Shown here: positions 1 through 6,990 of the stretch, in pieces
Numbering within the stretch: the first letter of the stretch is position 1
Layout: every line of letters begins with the position of its first letter
Assembly: GCF_011045015.1 (NCBI RefSeq)
Contig: NZ_JAAKZY010000083.1
Coordinates: forward strand, 1 to 42,000
DNA: 42,000 nucleotides
Reading direction: 5' to 3'
From: Streptomyces scabichelini
Lineage (GTDB): Bacteria; Actinomycetota; Actinomycetes; Streptomycetales; Streptomycetaceae
The notes under the pieces: generated by a model
What the model saw: the letters and a program-made list of their open reading frames with translations, nothing else
Database searches by the model: none
Told to the model about the DNA's origin: nothing
Position numbers and translations under genes: made by a program

Positions 1-10
1 CACCCACCCA

Positions 11-40
11 AGGGGCGCGGGGAACTGCGCGACCAGCCAC
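11..40 (+). repeat. Dispersed intergenic repeat family 1, copy A (short form)
   Basis: The core GGGGCGCGGGGAACTGCGCG followed by ACCAGCCAC matches copies near 18590 and 27980. It lies 35 nt beyond the stop of the leftward gene at 76-372, in the same orientation relative to that gene as four other copies have to theirs. Confidence 0.8.
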
Positions 41-75
41 CAACCCACCCGCACCCAACAAACGACCCCAACCGC

Positions 76-372
76 TCAACCCTCGGAGAGCCGCCGCTCC
101 ACCGTCTCCACCTTCGACGTCAAGCCATCCGTAACCCCCGGCCGAATGTCCGCCTTGAGAACCAGAGAAACCCGCGGCGCCCGCGCCTCGACCACGGCCA
201 CCGCACGGCGCACCACGTCCATCACCTCGTCCCACTCACCCTCGACGGACGTGAACATGGCATCGGTACGGTTCGGCAGCCCCGACTCGCGTACGACCCG
301 AACGGCGTCGGCCACGTACTCGCCCACGTCCTCACCAACACCCAGCGGCGTCACGGAGAAGGCGACGATCAT
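76..372 (-). CDS. MTH1187/YkoF-type thiamine-binding family protein
   Basis: A 98-residue protein of the MTH1187 (DUF77) family, small ferredoxin-like-fold proteins of which some bind thiamine. It opens MIVAFSVTPLGVGEDVGEYV and has the family's GVTDGLTSKVETVE-like tail; the length is normal for the family. The ATG at 372 overlaps the stop of the upstream DUF3817 gene in an ATGA, so the two are translationally coupled. A much longer open frame runs upstream, but it lies antisense to neighbouring genes and has the wrong composition. The cellular role is not established from sequence; cytosolic thiamine binding or sequestration is family knowledge only. Confidence 0.85.
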   Translation of the reverse strand: MIVAFSVTPLGVGEDVGEYVADAVRVVRESGLPNRTDAMFTSVEGEWDEVMDVVRRAVAVVEARAPRVSLVLKADIRPGVTDGLTSKVETVERRLSEG

Positions 373-713
373 GCGTTGACGATCCCTTCCTTGCGGGCGC
401 GCGACGCGATGACCGCGCTCTCGGCCTCGCGCTTGAGCTTGCGCTCGGCGAAGAAGCCGCCGGTCGGGAGCACAGACAGGATGAAGTACAGAGCCGCGGT
501 CTTCAGGGACCACTTCGTACGGTTCCAGGCATCGGCCCAGAAGAGCACGTACAGGATGAAGAGGACACCGTGGACCGCACCCATCACGGGCACCGCATTG
601 AAGTCCGTGGTCCGCTTCAGCACCGAGCAGACGAGCAGCAGCAGAAACGAGATGGCCTCGGGCGCGGAGACCAGGCGGAGGCGGCGGAGGGCGGAGGCGG
701 TCTTGATGTCCAC
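369..713 (-). CDS. DUF3817 integral membrane protein
   Basis: A 114-residue protein with three hydrophobic segments (about residues 20-35, 44-60 and 73-87) separated by charged loops, typical of the actinobacterial DUF3817 family of unknown function. The likely start is GTG at 713, preceded by an AAGGTGA ribosome binding site 5 nt upstream. It is coupled by ATGA to the thiamine-binding-family gene, which suggests a bicistronic transcript running leftward. The C-terminus is basic and probably cytoplasmic. No enzymatic motif is visible. Confidence 0.8.
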   Translation of the reverse strand: MDIKTASALRRLRLVSAPEAISFLLLLVCSVLKRTTDFNAVPVMGAVHGVLFILYVLFWADAWNRTKWSLKTAALYFILSVLPTGGFFAERKLKREAESAVIASRARKEGIVNA

Positions 714-844
714 GAGTCACCTTCGGGGGCAGAGGCGGTTCAGGAGTCGACGCTTTGTGAACGTACGCACAAGCGCTCCCATTGTGGCATCCGACGTCAG
801 CCGGGCCCGGCGCGGGGTCTCGGACCGCGCTCAGGTTTTCGGTC

Positions 845-905
845 CCGGATCCCCCCAGGGGTGCGATTACCGGATCCCCCAGGGGTGCGATTAGGGGTGC
901 GATCA
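845..905. repeat. Tandem repeat upstream of the AIM24 operon
   Basis: Two near-identical 24-25 bp units of the form CCGGATCCCC(C)CAGGGG followed by TGCGATTA, plus a truncated third copy (AGGGGTGCGAT), lie between the divergent DUF3817 and AIM24 genes. The units end about 50 nt before the proposed AIM24 -10 box, a position suited to a regulator site. Confidence 0.75.
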
Positions 906-951
906 GGGTCGGATCATCCCGGAGGATCTGTCCCGGGCCGCGCCCGACGGA

Positions 952-957
952 TACCTT
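952..957 (+). promoter_or_regulatory. -10 hexamer TACCTT for leaderless AIM24 transcript
   Basis: TANNNT hexamer 6 nt before the GTG at 964, with no ribosome binding site between them. Confidence 0.45.
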
Positions 958-963
958 CGCACC

Positions 964-1602
964 GTGGCGATGTTCCGACTCCAAGGCAGCAAGGTGCTGG
1001 CCGTCGACATGACCGGCGACGCCGTGAAGGCGAAGAACGGCTCGATGGTGGCGTACGACGGACAGATGGACTTCAAGAAGCTGAGCGGCGGCGGGGAGGG
1101 GATACGGGGGATGGTGACCCGGCGCCTCACCGGCGAGCAGATGACGCTGATGGAGGTGAAGGGGCACGGGACCTGCTGGTTCGCGGACCGGGCCAGCGAG
1201 ATCAACCTCGTCGGCCTCCAGGGCGACAAGCTCTTCGTCGAGTCGAGCAATCTGCTCGCGACGGACTCAGGGCTGCGCACGGGCACGAGCTTCACGGGGA
1301 TGCGCGGCGCCTCGCAGGGCAACGGCCTGTTCACGACGACGATCGAGGGCCACGGCCAGGCCGCGATCATGTCCGACGGGCCGGCGGTGGTGCTGCGGGT
1401 CAGTGCGCAGTATCCGCTGACGGTCGATCCGGGGGCGTACGTCGCGCACCAGGGCAACCTGCGGCAGTCCTTCCAGTCCGGTGTGACGTTCCGCACGTTC
1501 ATGGGCGAGGGCGGCGGCGAGGCCTTCCAGATCCGCTTCGAGGGCGACGGGCTCGTCTACGTGCAGCCCAGTGAGCGCAACACGATCGGAGGGGAGGTCT
1601 GA
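964..1602 (+). CDS. AIM24 family protein, first of three
   Basis: A 212-residue protein of the AIM24 (DUF124) family, beta-rich proteins of unknown biochemical role named after a yeast mitochondrial protein. The family signature shows as VLAVDMTGDAVKAKNGSMVAY, then the repeated G-S/H-G-T...FADRASEINLV element. The start is GTG at 964 (ATG at 970 is the alternative); there is no ribosome binding site, but TACCTT lies 6 nt upstream. It shares one base (TGATG) with the next AIM24 gene. No signal peptide or membrane segment is present. Confidence 0.87.
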   Translation: MAMFRLQGSKVLAVDMTGDAVKAKNGSMVAYDGQMDFKKLSGGGEGIRGMVTRRLTGEQMTLMEVKGHGTCWFADRASEINLVGLQGDKLFVESSNLLATDSGLRTGTSFTGMRGASQGNGLFTTTIEGHGQAAIMSDGPAVVLRVSAQYPLTVDPGAYVAHQGNLRQSFQSGVTFRTFMGEGGGEAFQIRFEGDGLVYVQPSERNTIGGEV

Positions 1603-2252
1603 TGCCCTTTCGCGAGGTCAACTCGAAGATGATCGAGGCCACGGTCACGCCGGGGCAGCGGCTGTTCAGTCAGCGCGGCGCGATGCTCGCCTACAAGGGC
1701 GAGGTCTCCTTCACCCCGAACATGCAGGGCGGCCAGGGCGGGGTCATGTCGATGATCGGCCGCCGGGTCGCGAACGAGGCGACACCCCTGATGACCGTGG
1801 AGGGCTCCGGCACGGTCCTGTTCGGGCACGGCGGCCACCACATCGAGGTGATCAACCTCACAGGCGACACCTTGTTCGTGGAGGCGGACCGGCTGCTGGC
1901 CTTCGACGGGACGCTGGAGCAGGGCACGATGTTCATGGGCTCGCAGGGCGGGGTCATGGGCATGGTGCGCGGCCAGGTCACCGGGCAGGGACTGTTCACG
2001 ACGACCCTGAAGGGGCAGGGCGCGGTGGCCGTCATGGCGCACGGCGGGATCATCGAGGTGCCGATCACTCCGCAGCGCCCCGTCCACGTCGACCCCCAGG
2101 CGTACGTGGCGCACCACGGCGACGTACGCAACAAGCTGTCCACCGCGCTCGGCTGGCGCGACATGGTGGGCCGCGGCTCGGGCGAGGCGTTCCAGCTGGA
2201 GCTGAGCGGCAACGGCGCGGTGTTCGTCCAGGCCTCGGAGGAGAAGCTGTGA
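1602..2252 (+). CDS. AIM24 family protein, second of three
   Basis: A 216-residue paralogue of the preceding gene, aligned over its whole length: both contain a GEQM/ATPLMTVEGSG-like segment, ITGDTLFVEADRLLAFDGTL-like strands and a VDPQAYVAHHGDV-like block near residue 165. The ATG overlaps the previous stop as TGATG and has a strong GGAGGGGAGG ribosome binding site 4 nt upstream. Its own TGA overlaps the GTG of the third gene. The protein is soluble with no catalytic motif. The paralogues are diverged enough that the duplication is old. Confidence 0.87.
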   Translation: MPFREVNSKMIEATVTPGQRLFSQRGAMLAYKGEVSFTPNMQGGQGGVMSMIGRRVANEATPLMTVEGSGTVLFGHGGHHIEVINLTGDTLFVEADRLLAFDGTLEQGTMFMGSQGGVMGMVRGQVTGQGLFTTTLKGQGAVAVMAHGGIIEVPITPQRPVHVDPQAYVAHHGDVRNKLSTALGWRDMVGRGSGEAFQLELSGNGAVFVQASEEKL

Positions 2253-3046
2253 CCGCCTACCCGGGTACGGGCCCCGTGACCCACGACCCGATGACGCTCC
2301 CGTCGGACGACAACGTCAACAACTACACCTTCTGCGTGGAGCTCAAGGGGAGCGAGTGGTTCCTGCAGAAGGGCAAGATGATCGCCTACTACGGCTCGAT
2401 GGAGTTCAACGGCATCGGGCACGGGCGACTGGACCGTCTTGTCCGGACGTCATTTCATTCGCCGTTGCACGCGAGCGACTGGGTGGTGGCCTCCGGTTCG
2501 GGCAAGATGCTCCTCGCCGACCGGGCCTTCGACGTGAATTCGTACGATCTGGACGAGGGCAACCTGACCATTCGCTCGGGCAACCTCCTCGCTTTTCAGC
2601 CAAGTCTCGCGTTGAAGCAATCGATCGTGCCGGGTTTCCTGACGCTCATCGGAACGGGCAAGTTCGTGGCCGCGTCGAACGGTCCGGTGGTGTTCATGGA
2701 GCCCCCGATCCGGGTCGACCCGCAGGCCCTGGTCGGCTGGGCCGACTGCCCCTCGCCGTGCCACCACTACGACCACGGCTACATGACGGGCCTGATGGGC
2801 GGTCTACGTGCACTTACGGGCGTCGGCGGGGCCTCCGGGGAGGAGCACCAGTTCGAGTTCGTGGGCGCCGGCACGGTGCTGCTCCAGTCCACCGAGATGC
2901 TGATGGCCGAGCAGGCCACGGGAGTGACTCCGCACCAGCCCGGCGTACCCGGTGGCGGCGGGTCACCCGGCGGCCAGGGACAGCAGCCCGGATCACCGCG
3001 TCTTCCCGGACAGCTGGGGGACCTCCAGCGTCGCTTCGGGCTGTGA
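2249..3046 (+). CDS. AIM24 family protein, third of three, with Gly/Pro-rich tail
   Basis: A 265-residue protein starting at GTG 2249 inside a GTGA overlap with the second AIM24 gene. The AIM24 core (about residues 20-215) has FLQKGKMIAYYGSMEFNG, FVAASNGPVVFMEPP and VDPQALVGWADCPSPC blocks. It differs from the two upstream paralogues by a Cys/His-containing stretch (CPSPCHHYDHGY, about residues 170-181) and a roughly 40-residue Gly/Pro/Gln-rich tail. The Cys/His cluster might bind metal, but this is inference. The three genes form one transcriptional unit. Confidence 0.85.
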   Translation: MTAYPGTGPVTHDPMTLPSDDNVNNYTFCVELKGSEWFLQKGKMIAYYGSMEFNGIGHGRLDRLVRTSFHSPLHASDWVVASGSGKMLLADRAFDVNSYDLDEGNLTIRSGNLLAFQPSLALKQSIVPGFLTLIGTGKFVAASNGPVVFMEPPIRVDPQALVGWADCPSPCHHYDHGYMTGLMGGLRALTGVGGASGEEHQFEFVGAGTVLLQSTEMLMAEQATGVTPHQPGVPGGGGSPGGQGQQPGSPRLPGQLGDLQRRFGL

Positions 3047-3129
3047 GCGGTAGTCTGCGGAGTGTGACATCGAACGCGTGCGCACCGTCACAACAAAACC
3101 CTCACTAGTTCGCCTTTCAACATCTTAGG

Positions 3130-3135
3130 TAGAAT
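3130..3135 (+). promoter_or_regulatory. -10 hexamer TAGAAT for leaderless marR-type gene
   Basis: TAGAAT lies 6 nt before the ATG at 3142, with no ribosome binding site. The region upstream (3085-3135) is unusually AT-rich for this window. Confidence 0.5.
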
Positions 3136-3141
3136 CCATTC

Positions 3142-3615
3142 ATGGAGACCGAGACGGCCACGCCCTGGCTGACCGATGCGGAGCAGTGCGCATGGCGCAC
3201 CCACCTGGAGGTCAACAGGTTGTTGACGTACCAGCTCGAAAGGGACCTCCAGCCGTTCGGCCTGACAATGAACGACTACGAGATCCTCGTGAACCTCTCG
3301 GAATCGGAGGGTCTACGGATGCGGATGAGCGATCTCGCGTCCGCCACCCTCCAGTCCAAGAGCCGCCTCTCGCATCAGATCACCCGCATGGAGAACGCGG
3401 ATCTGGTGCGGCGGGAGAACTGCGAGTCGGACCGCCGTGGGCTGTATGCCGTGCTCACGGATCACGGCATGGACACGATGAAAAAGGTCGCGCCTCATCA
3501 TGTGGCGTCTGTGCGGCGGCACTTCATCGACCTCATCCCGCCGGAGGCACTGGAAGCGCTCCACAAGTCCCTGATGCCGATCGCGGGGCATCTGAGGGGA
3601 CAGCGGGGGCGCTGA
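3142..3615 (+). CDS. MarR family transcriptional regulator
   Basis: A 157-residue winged-helix regulator of normal MarR length. Residues 45-110 contain the family core: DYEILVNLSESEGLRMRMSD, then recognition helix LQSKSRLSHQITRMENADLV and wing RRENCESDRRGLYAVLT. The ligand is unknown. It follows the AIM24 operon by 95 nt but has its own candidate promoter, so co-transcription is not needed. It converges on the histidine kinase gene, with a family 1 repeat filling the gap. Confidence 0.9.
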   Translation: METETATPWLTDAEQCAWRTHLEVNRLLTYQLERDLQPFGLTMNDYEILVNLSESEGLRMRMSDLASATLQSKSRLSHQITRMENADLVRRENCESDRRGLYAVLTDHGMDTMKKVAPHHVASVRRHFIDLIPPEALEALHKSLMPIAGHLRGQRGR

Positions 3616-3624
3616 GCGCTCGCT

Positions 3625-3780
3625 GGGGGTGCGGTTCGAAGCTGCGGGTCCGTTGTGGCTGGTCGCTCCCCCACTCTCGGCTTCGCTCGAGCGGGGGGAC
3701 CCCCATCGCGGCGGAGCCGCAAATTGACACAGCCCCGCGCCCCTAGGAGGCCTGCGGCCTCCTTCAGGGGCGCGGGGCCG
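3625..3780 (-). repeat. Dispersed intergenic repeat family 1, copy B (long form)
   Basis: Read on the minus strand it contains the GGGGCGCGGGG core, a GCGGCTCCGCCGC hairpin, a GGGGGTCCCCCC / CTCGAG insert and the GCGACCAGCCACAACGGACC tail. It lies between the convergent MarR and kinase genes; its tail end is 10-30 nt beyond the MarR stop. An extra hairpin GGAGGCCTGCGGCCTCC sits at about 3747-3763 and may act as a terminator. Confidence 0.8.
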
Positions 3781-3802
3781 CATCGGACCTCGGCAAGTCG
3801 GC

Positions 3803-5236
3803 TTAGCCGAGGGGCAGGCGGAGTTCGAACCGGGCTCCGCCCGCCGGCGCCTCGTGGACGGTGAGTGATCCACCGTGCCGTACGGCGACATCGCGGGCGA
3901 TGGCCAGCCCCAGACCGGCTCCGCCGTCGTCACGGGCGCGGGCCTCGTCGAGCCGTACGAAGCGCTCGAAGACCCGCTCACGTTCGGCGGCGGGCACGCC
4001 GTCGCCGTCGTCGTCGACCGCGAGAACGGCCTGCTGTCCTTCGCGCCGCACGGTGACCGTGACCGAGGACCGCGTGTGCCGCTGCGCGTTGTCCAGCAGA
4101 TTGCCCAGAACCCGGGCCAACTGACTCCGTGACCCGGCCACTTCGACAGGCTCGGCGTCGACGCTCACGGCCGGCCGGTCACCGTTCCGCTGGGACACCT
4201 CCTCGCGCACGAACGCCGCCAGGTCGAACCGCGCGTCCGTGGGCCGCTCCCCCGCATCCAGCCGGGCGAGCAGCAACAGGTCGGCGGCAAGCCGCTGAAG
4301 CCGTACGGTGTCCTCCACGGCTCCCTCGACATCGAGCAACTCCGGGTGCGCGACGCCCACTTCGAGCTGGGTGCGCAGCGAGGCGATGGGGCTGCGCAGC
4401 TCGTGCGAGGCGTCGGCGACGAACCGCCGCTGCCGCTCCACGGAGGCCTCGAGCGCGGCGAGCGTCTCATTGGTCGTACGGGCCAGGCGTGCGATCTCGT
4501 CGTGCGTGTCCGGCACGGGGACGCGCCGTGCGAGGTCCTCGGAGGCTGTGATGGCGGCCATCTCACCGCGGATGCCCTCGACGGGGCGCAGGGCCCGCCG
4601 GGTGACGAGCCAGGTCACTCCGCTCACGGTCAGCAGCAGTACCGGCAGCCCGATCAGCATGGTCGTCAACGCCGTGCTGACAGCGCTCTCTTCGGCGGAG
4701 CTCGGTGCTCCCGCGTACACGGTGTACGTGACGTCCTTGGGTGTGGTCGCCTCGACGGCGACGAACCGGTACTCCTGGCTCTCTCCGTCCACGGTGGCGG
4801 TGCCCGACCCCTGCACGACGCCGTCGGAGATCTCGCCGACCTCGGGATCGTGGTCGTTCTCGTCCCGGTCGTCGTCCCCGTCTTCCTCCTTCCCGCCCGC
4901 GCCGGAACCACCTTGGGGCCGTACGGCCTCGACTCCCGTACCGGTGACCTTCTCCAGGTCCTCGCTGACCGCGACCAGCCGGCCGCCCTCCTCGACGATC
5001 TGTACCGGGCGCTCGTCGTCCGCGTCCGGCATCTCCACCTTCGCGTACGGGATGTCGGCGGCGAGCTGCGAGGCGACCCGCCGGGCCGCGCTGTCCGCCT
5101 GCGCGTCCGTCTGGTCGGTGAGGTTGGACCGCAGGGACAGCAGTACGGCCGTCCCCGCCGCGACCAGCGCGATGGCGACCACGAGGGTCGCCGCGAGCGT
5201 GGCCCTGGCGCGTACGGATCCCAGGACGCGCCTCAT
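3803..5236 (-). CDS. Sensor histidine kinase (OmpR-partner type)
   Basis: A 477-residue membrane kinase. TM1 is at about 13-35, an extracytoplasmic domain at 36-190, TM2 at 191-212, HAMP next, then DHp with ADASHELRSP (phospho-acceptor His278) and a HATPase domain with N-box LLDNAQRH and G-box GGAGLGLAI. The sensor domain carries a strongly acidic Asp/Glu run near residues 117-133, suggesting cation or cationic-peptide sensing (inference). The ATG at 5236 overlaps the regulator's stop as ATGA. The open frame continues upstream but is a shadow of the regulator gene. The divergent PepSY gene is a likely target or accessory. Confidence 0.92.
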   Translation of the reverse strand: MRRVLGSVRARATLAATLVVAIALVAAGTAVLLSLRSNLTDQTDAQADSAARRVASQLAADIPYAKVEMPDADDERPVQIVEEGGRLVAVSEDLEKVTGTGVEAVRPQGGSGAGGKEEDGDDDRDENDHDPEVGEISDGVVQGSGTATVDGESQEYRFVAVEATTPKDVTYTVYAGAPSSAEESAVSTALTTMLIGLPVLLLTVSGVTWLVTRRALRPVEGIRGEMAAITASEDLARRVPVPDTHDEIARLARTTNETLAALEASVERQRRFVADASHELRSPIASLRTQLEVGVAHPELLDVEGAVEDTVRLQRLAADLLLLARLDAGERPTDARFDLAAFVREEVSQRNGDRPAVSVDAEPVEVAGSRSQLARVLGNLLDNAQRHTRSSVTVTVRREGQQAVLAVDDDGDGVPAAERERVFERFVRLDEARARDDGGAGLGLAIARDVAVRHGGSLTVHEAPAGGARFELRLPLG

Positions 5237-5895
5237 CTCGCCTCCAGGCGGTAACCGGCGCCTCGTACGGTCCTGATCAGTGAGGCGCCGAGCTTGCGGC
5301 GCAGGGTGCTGATGTACACCTCGACGATGTTGGGGTCGCCCTCGTACGCGAAGTCCCAGACGTGGTCCAGGATCTCGGACTTGGAGACCACCTCGCCGGC
5401 CCGCACCACGAGCTGTTCCAGGACCGCGAACTCCTTGGCGGTGAGGCTGATCTCGTCCTCGTCGCGGAAGACCCGCCGGGCGGCGGTGTCGACCTTGAAC
5501 TCGCCGAGCACGTGCACGGGGGACGCGCCGGCGGGCCCGCGCCGCCGCAGCAGCGCCTTCACCCGGGCCACCAGGACGACGTACGAGAACGGCTTGGTGA
5601 GGTAGTCGTCGGCGCCCGTGTCGAGGCCCTCGGCCTCGTCGTACTCGCCGTCCTTGGCGGTGAGCATCAGGATCGGCACGTCGTGCCCGGCGGCGCGCAG
5701 GGCGGCGCACACGCGGTAGCCGTTCATGCCGGGCAGCATGATGTCGAGAATGACCAGGTCGTACGAGCCCTCGCCGGCCTGGTGCAGGCCCTCCCGGCCG
5801 TCGTGGACGACGTCCACGGCGTAGCCCTCGGCCATCAGTCCCCTGGCGAGCGACAGGGCCAGCCGCTTCTCGTCCTCCACGATCAACAGGCGCAT
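5233..5895 (-). CDS. OmpR/PhoB-family response regulator
   Basis: A 220-residue two-domain regulator. The receiver domain has the acidic pocket VEDE (residues 6-9), phospho-acceptor Asp51 in LVILDIMLPG, and Lys101 in the switch segment LTKPFSY. The C-terminal winged helix contains ISLTAKEFAVLEQLVVRAGE and VEVYISTLRRKLG with the terminal RTVRGAGYRLE signature. It is coupled to the downstream kinase by ATGA. The 126-nt divergent region with the PepSY gene holds TTCAGG repeats spaced 10-11 bp, the arrangement this family binds, so autoregulation is likely. Confidence 0.94.
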   Translation of the reverse strand: MRLLIVEDEKRLALSLARGLMAEGYAVDVVHDGREGLHQAGEGSYDLVILDIMLPGMNGYRVCAALRAAGHDVPILMLTAKDGEYDEAEGLDTGADDYLTKPFSYVVLVARVKALLRRRGPAGASPVHVLGEFKVDTAARRVFRDEDEISLTAKEFAVLEQLVVRAGEVVSKSEILDHVWDFAYEGDPNIVEVYISTLRRKLGASLIRTVRGAGYRLEAR

Positions 5896-5918
5896 GTCCC
5901 CCAGCTTCCCAAAGCGAA

Positions 5919-5957
5919 CCTGAAGCGCTCTTCAGGGTCCTTCAGGTCCGCTTCAGC
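5919..5957. promoter_or_regulatory. Candidate response-regulator operator (TTCAGG repeats)
   Basis: TTCAGG at 5931-5936, TTCAGG at 5941-5946 and TTCAGC at 5952-5957 are spaced 10 and 11 bp. An inverted copy, CCTGAA, is at 5919-5924. The cluster sits just upstream of a weak -35/-10 pair (TTGGTT 5972-5977, TAGCAG 5995-6000, 17-bp spacer) for the PepSY gene. Helical phasing of direct repeats is typical for OmpR/PhoB dimers. Confidence 0.6.
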
Positions 5958-6021
5958 GTGCCTCCGGCAGATTGGTTCACGTCGAAACACGGCGTAGCAG
6001 AACAACTCGGGAGGAACACTC

Positions 6022-6717
6022 ATGAAGCGCAACATCGTCATCGCCACCGTCGCCGCCGCGGCCCTCGTCGGAGGCGGTACGGCGACGGCACTCGCGGTCA
6101 CGAGCGACGACGGGGCGGCGTCGACGAAGCCGTCGAGCGTGCGGCCGGCCGACGACAGCCGTGACGATGACGGCCGCGACGATGACGCCGCCCGCGACGA
6201 CAGCCGGACCGGGGTCGAGGGAGCCGACGGAGCCGACGACGACGGCACCCAGGTCACGTCCTCCAAGATCACGGCGGCCGAGGCCATCGGCTCCGCCCTC
6301 CGCCACACTCCCGGTACCGCGGTCTCCGCCGACCTGGACGACGAGGACGACGGCGGCGCGGTGTTCTGGGACGTCGACGTCCTCGCCAAGGACAGCGCCT
6401 GGCACAGCATCCAGATCGACCCGGCCACCGGCAAGGTCCTCGGCTCGCACGTCGAGCACGAGGACGACACCGCCCAGGTGCGCGCGGCCCTGAAGGGCAC
6501 GTCCGTCTCCGCCGAGGAGGCCGCGAAGGCCGCCGCCGCGAAGGGCACGGTCACGTCCGTCGACCTCGACGAGGACGGCCCTTCCAAGGCTTGGGACGCG
6601 GAGACGCGTGCCGCGAAGGGCAGCACGGAGCGCGAGTGGAACGTCGGCCTGAAGACGGCCACGGTCACCGCGGACAAGGCCGACCAGGGCTCCGACGACA
6701 GCGACTCGGACGACTGA
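6022..6717 (+). CDS. Secreted PepSY-domain protein, acidic
   Basis: A 231-residue protein with an N-terminal signal sequence (MKRN, hydrophobic residues about 5-25, Ala-rich exit) and no lipobox. An Asp/Arg-rich linker follows (about 35-75), then two PepSY-like units beginning ITAAEAIGSAL (about 90) and VSAEEAAKAAA (about 163), and an Asp/Ser-rich tail. PepSY domains are proposed to inhibit peptidases or sense envelope conditions. The ribosome binding site GGGAGG lies 7 nt before ATG 6022. It is divergent from the two-component genes, a common arrangement for a PepSY target of such systems. The acidic composition mirrors the acidic run in the kinase sensor domain. Confidence 0.85.
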   Translation: MKRNIVIATVAAAALVGGGTATALAVTSDDGAASTKPSSVRPADDSRDDDGRDDDAARDDSRTGVEGADGADDDGTQVTSSKITAAEAIGSALRHTPGTAVSADLDDEDDGGAVFWDVDVLAKDSAWHSIQIDPATGKVLGSHVEHEDDTAQVRAALKGTSVSAEEAAKAAAAKGTVTSVDLDEDGPSKAWDAETRAAKGSTEREWNVGLKTATVTADKADQGSDDSDSDD

Positions 6718-6823
6718 CCCTCCGGGGTGGCGCGGGGAGGGGTTTTCGCCCCCGCCGCCCCTACCCGTTCCCATCCACTCTCCTGGGGCTCCGCCCCAGA
6801 CCCCACCAGGGGGCTGCGCCCCC

Positions 6824-6871
6824 TCCTCAAACGCCGGACGGGCTGAATTCAGCCCGTCCGGCGTTTGAGGA
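6824..6871. terminator. 48-bp perfect palindrome (repeat family 2, head-to-head)
   Basis: The 24-bp arm TCCTCAAACGCCGGACGGGC plus TGAA is followed immediately by its exact complement, centred on an EcoRI-type GAATTC. Each arm is a copy of the GGCGTTTGAGGA element seen alone at 41970-42000. Outside it, GGGGCTCCGCCCC and GGGGGCGCAGCCCCC segments form further imperfect pairing across 6784-6920. It lies 107 nt beyond the PepSY stop, so a terminator role is plausible. Confidence 0.8.
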
Positions 6872-6977
6872 CGAGGCCGCCAGGCCGATAGCGGGGGTCC
6901 GGGGGCGCAGCCCCCAGGGACGGGACGGGTAAGGGCGGCGGGGGCGAACTCCCCCTGGCGGCACCACCGCCCGCAGC

Positions 6978-6983
6978 TACCCT
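6978..6983 (+). promoter_or_regulatory. -10 hexamer TACCCT for leaderless nucleoside hydrolase
   Basis: TACCCT lies 7 nt before the GTG at 6991, with no ribosome binding site between them. Confidence 0.45.
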
Positions 6984-6990
6984 GGCTGCT

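Noticed and set aside
373..1167. Long open frame extending the MTH1187 protein to 363 residues
   Set aside because: The extension lies antisense to DUF3817's opposite frames and AIM24, is Arg/His/Pro-rich as expected of GC-rich shadow frames, and the ATGA overlap fixes the start at 372.
5237..5710. N-terminal extension of the histidine kinase to 635 residues
   Set aside because: The extension is the response regulator read in the wrong frame; the ATG at 5236 gives a proper TM1.
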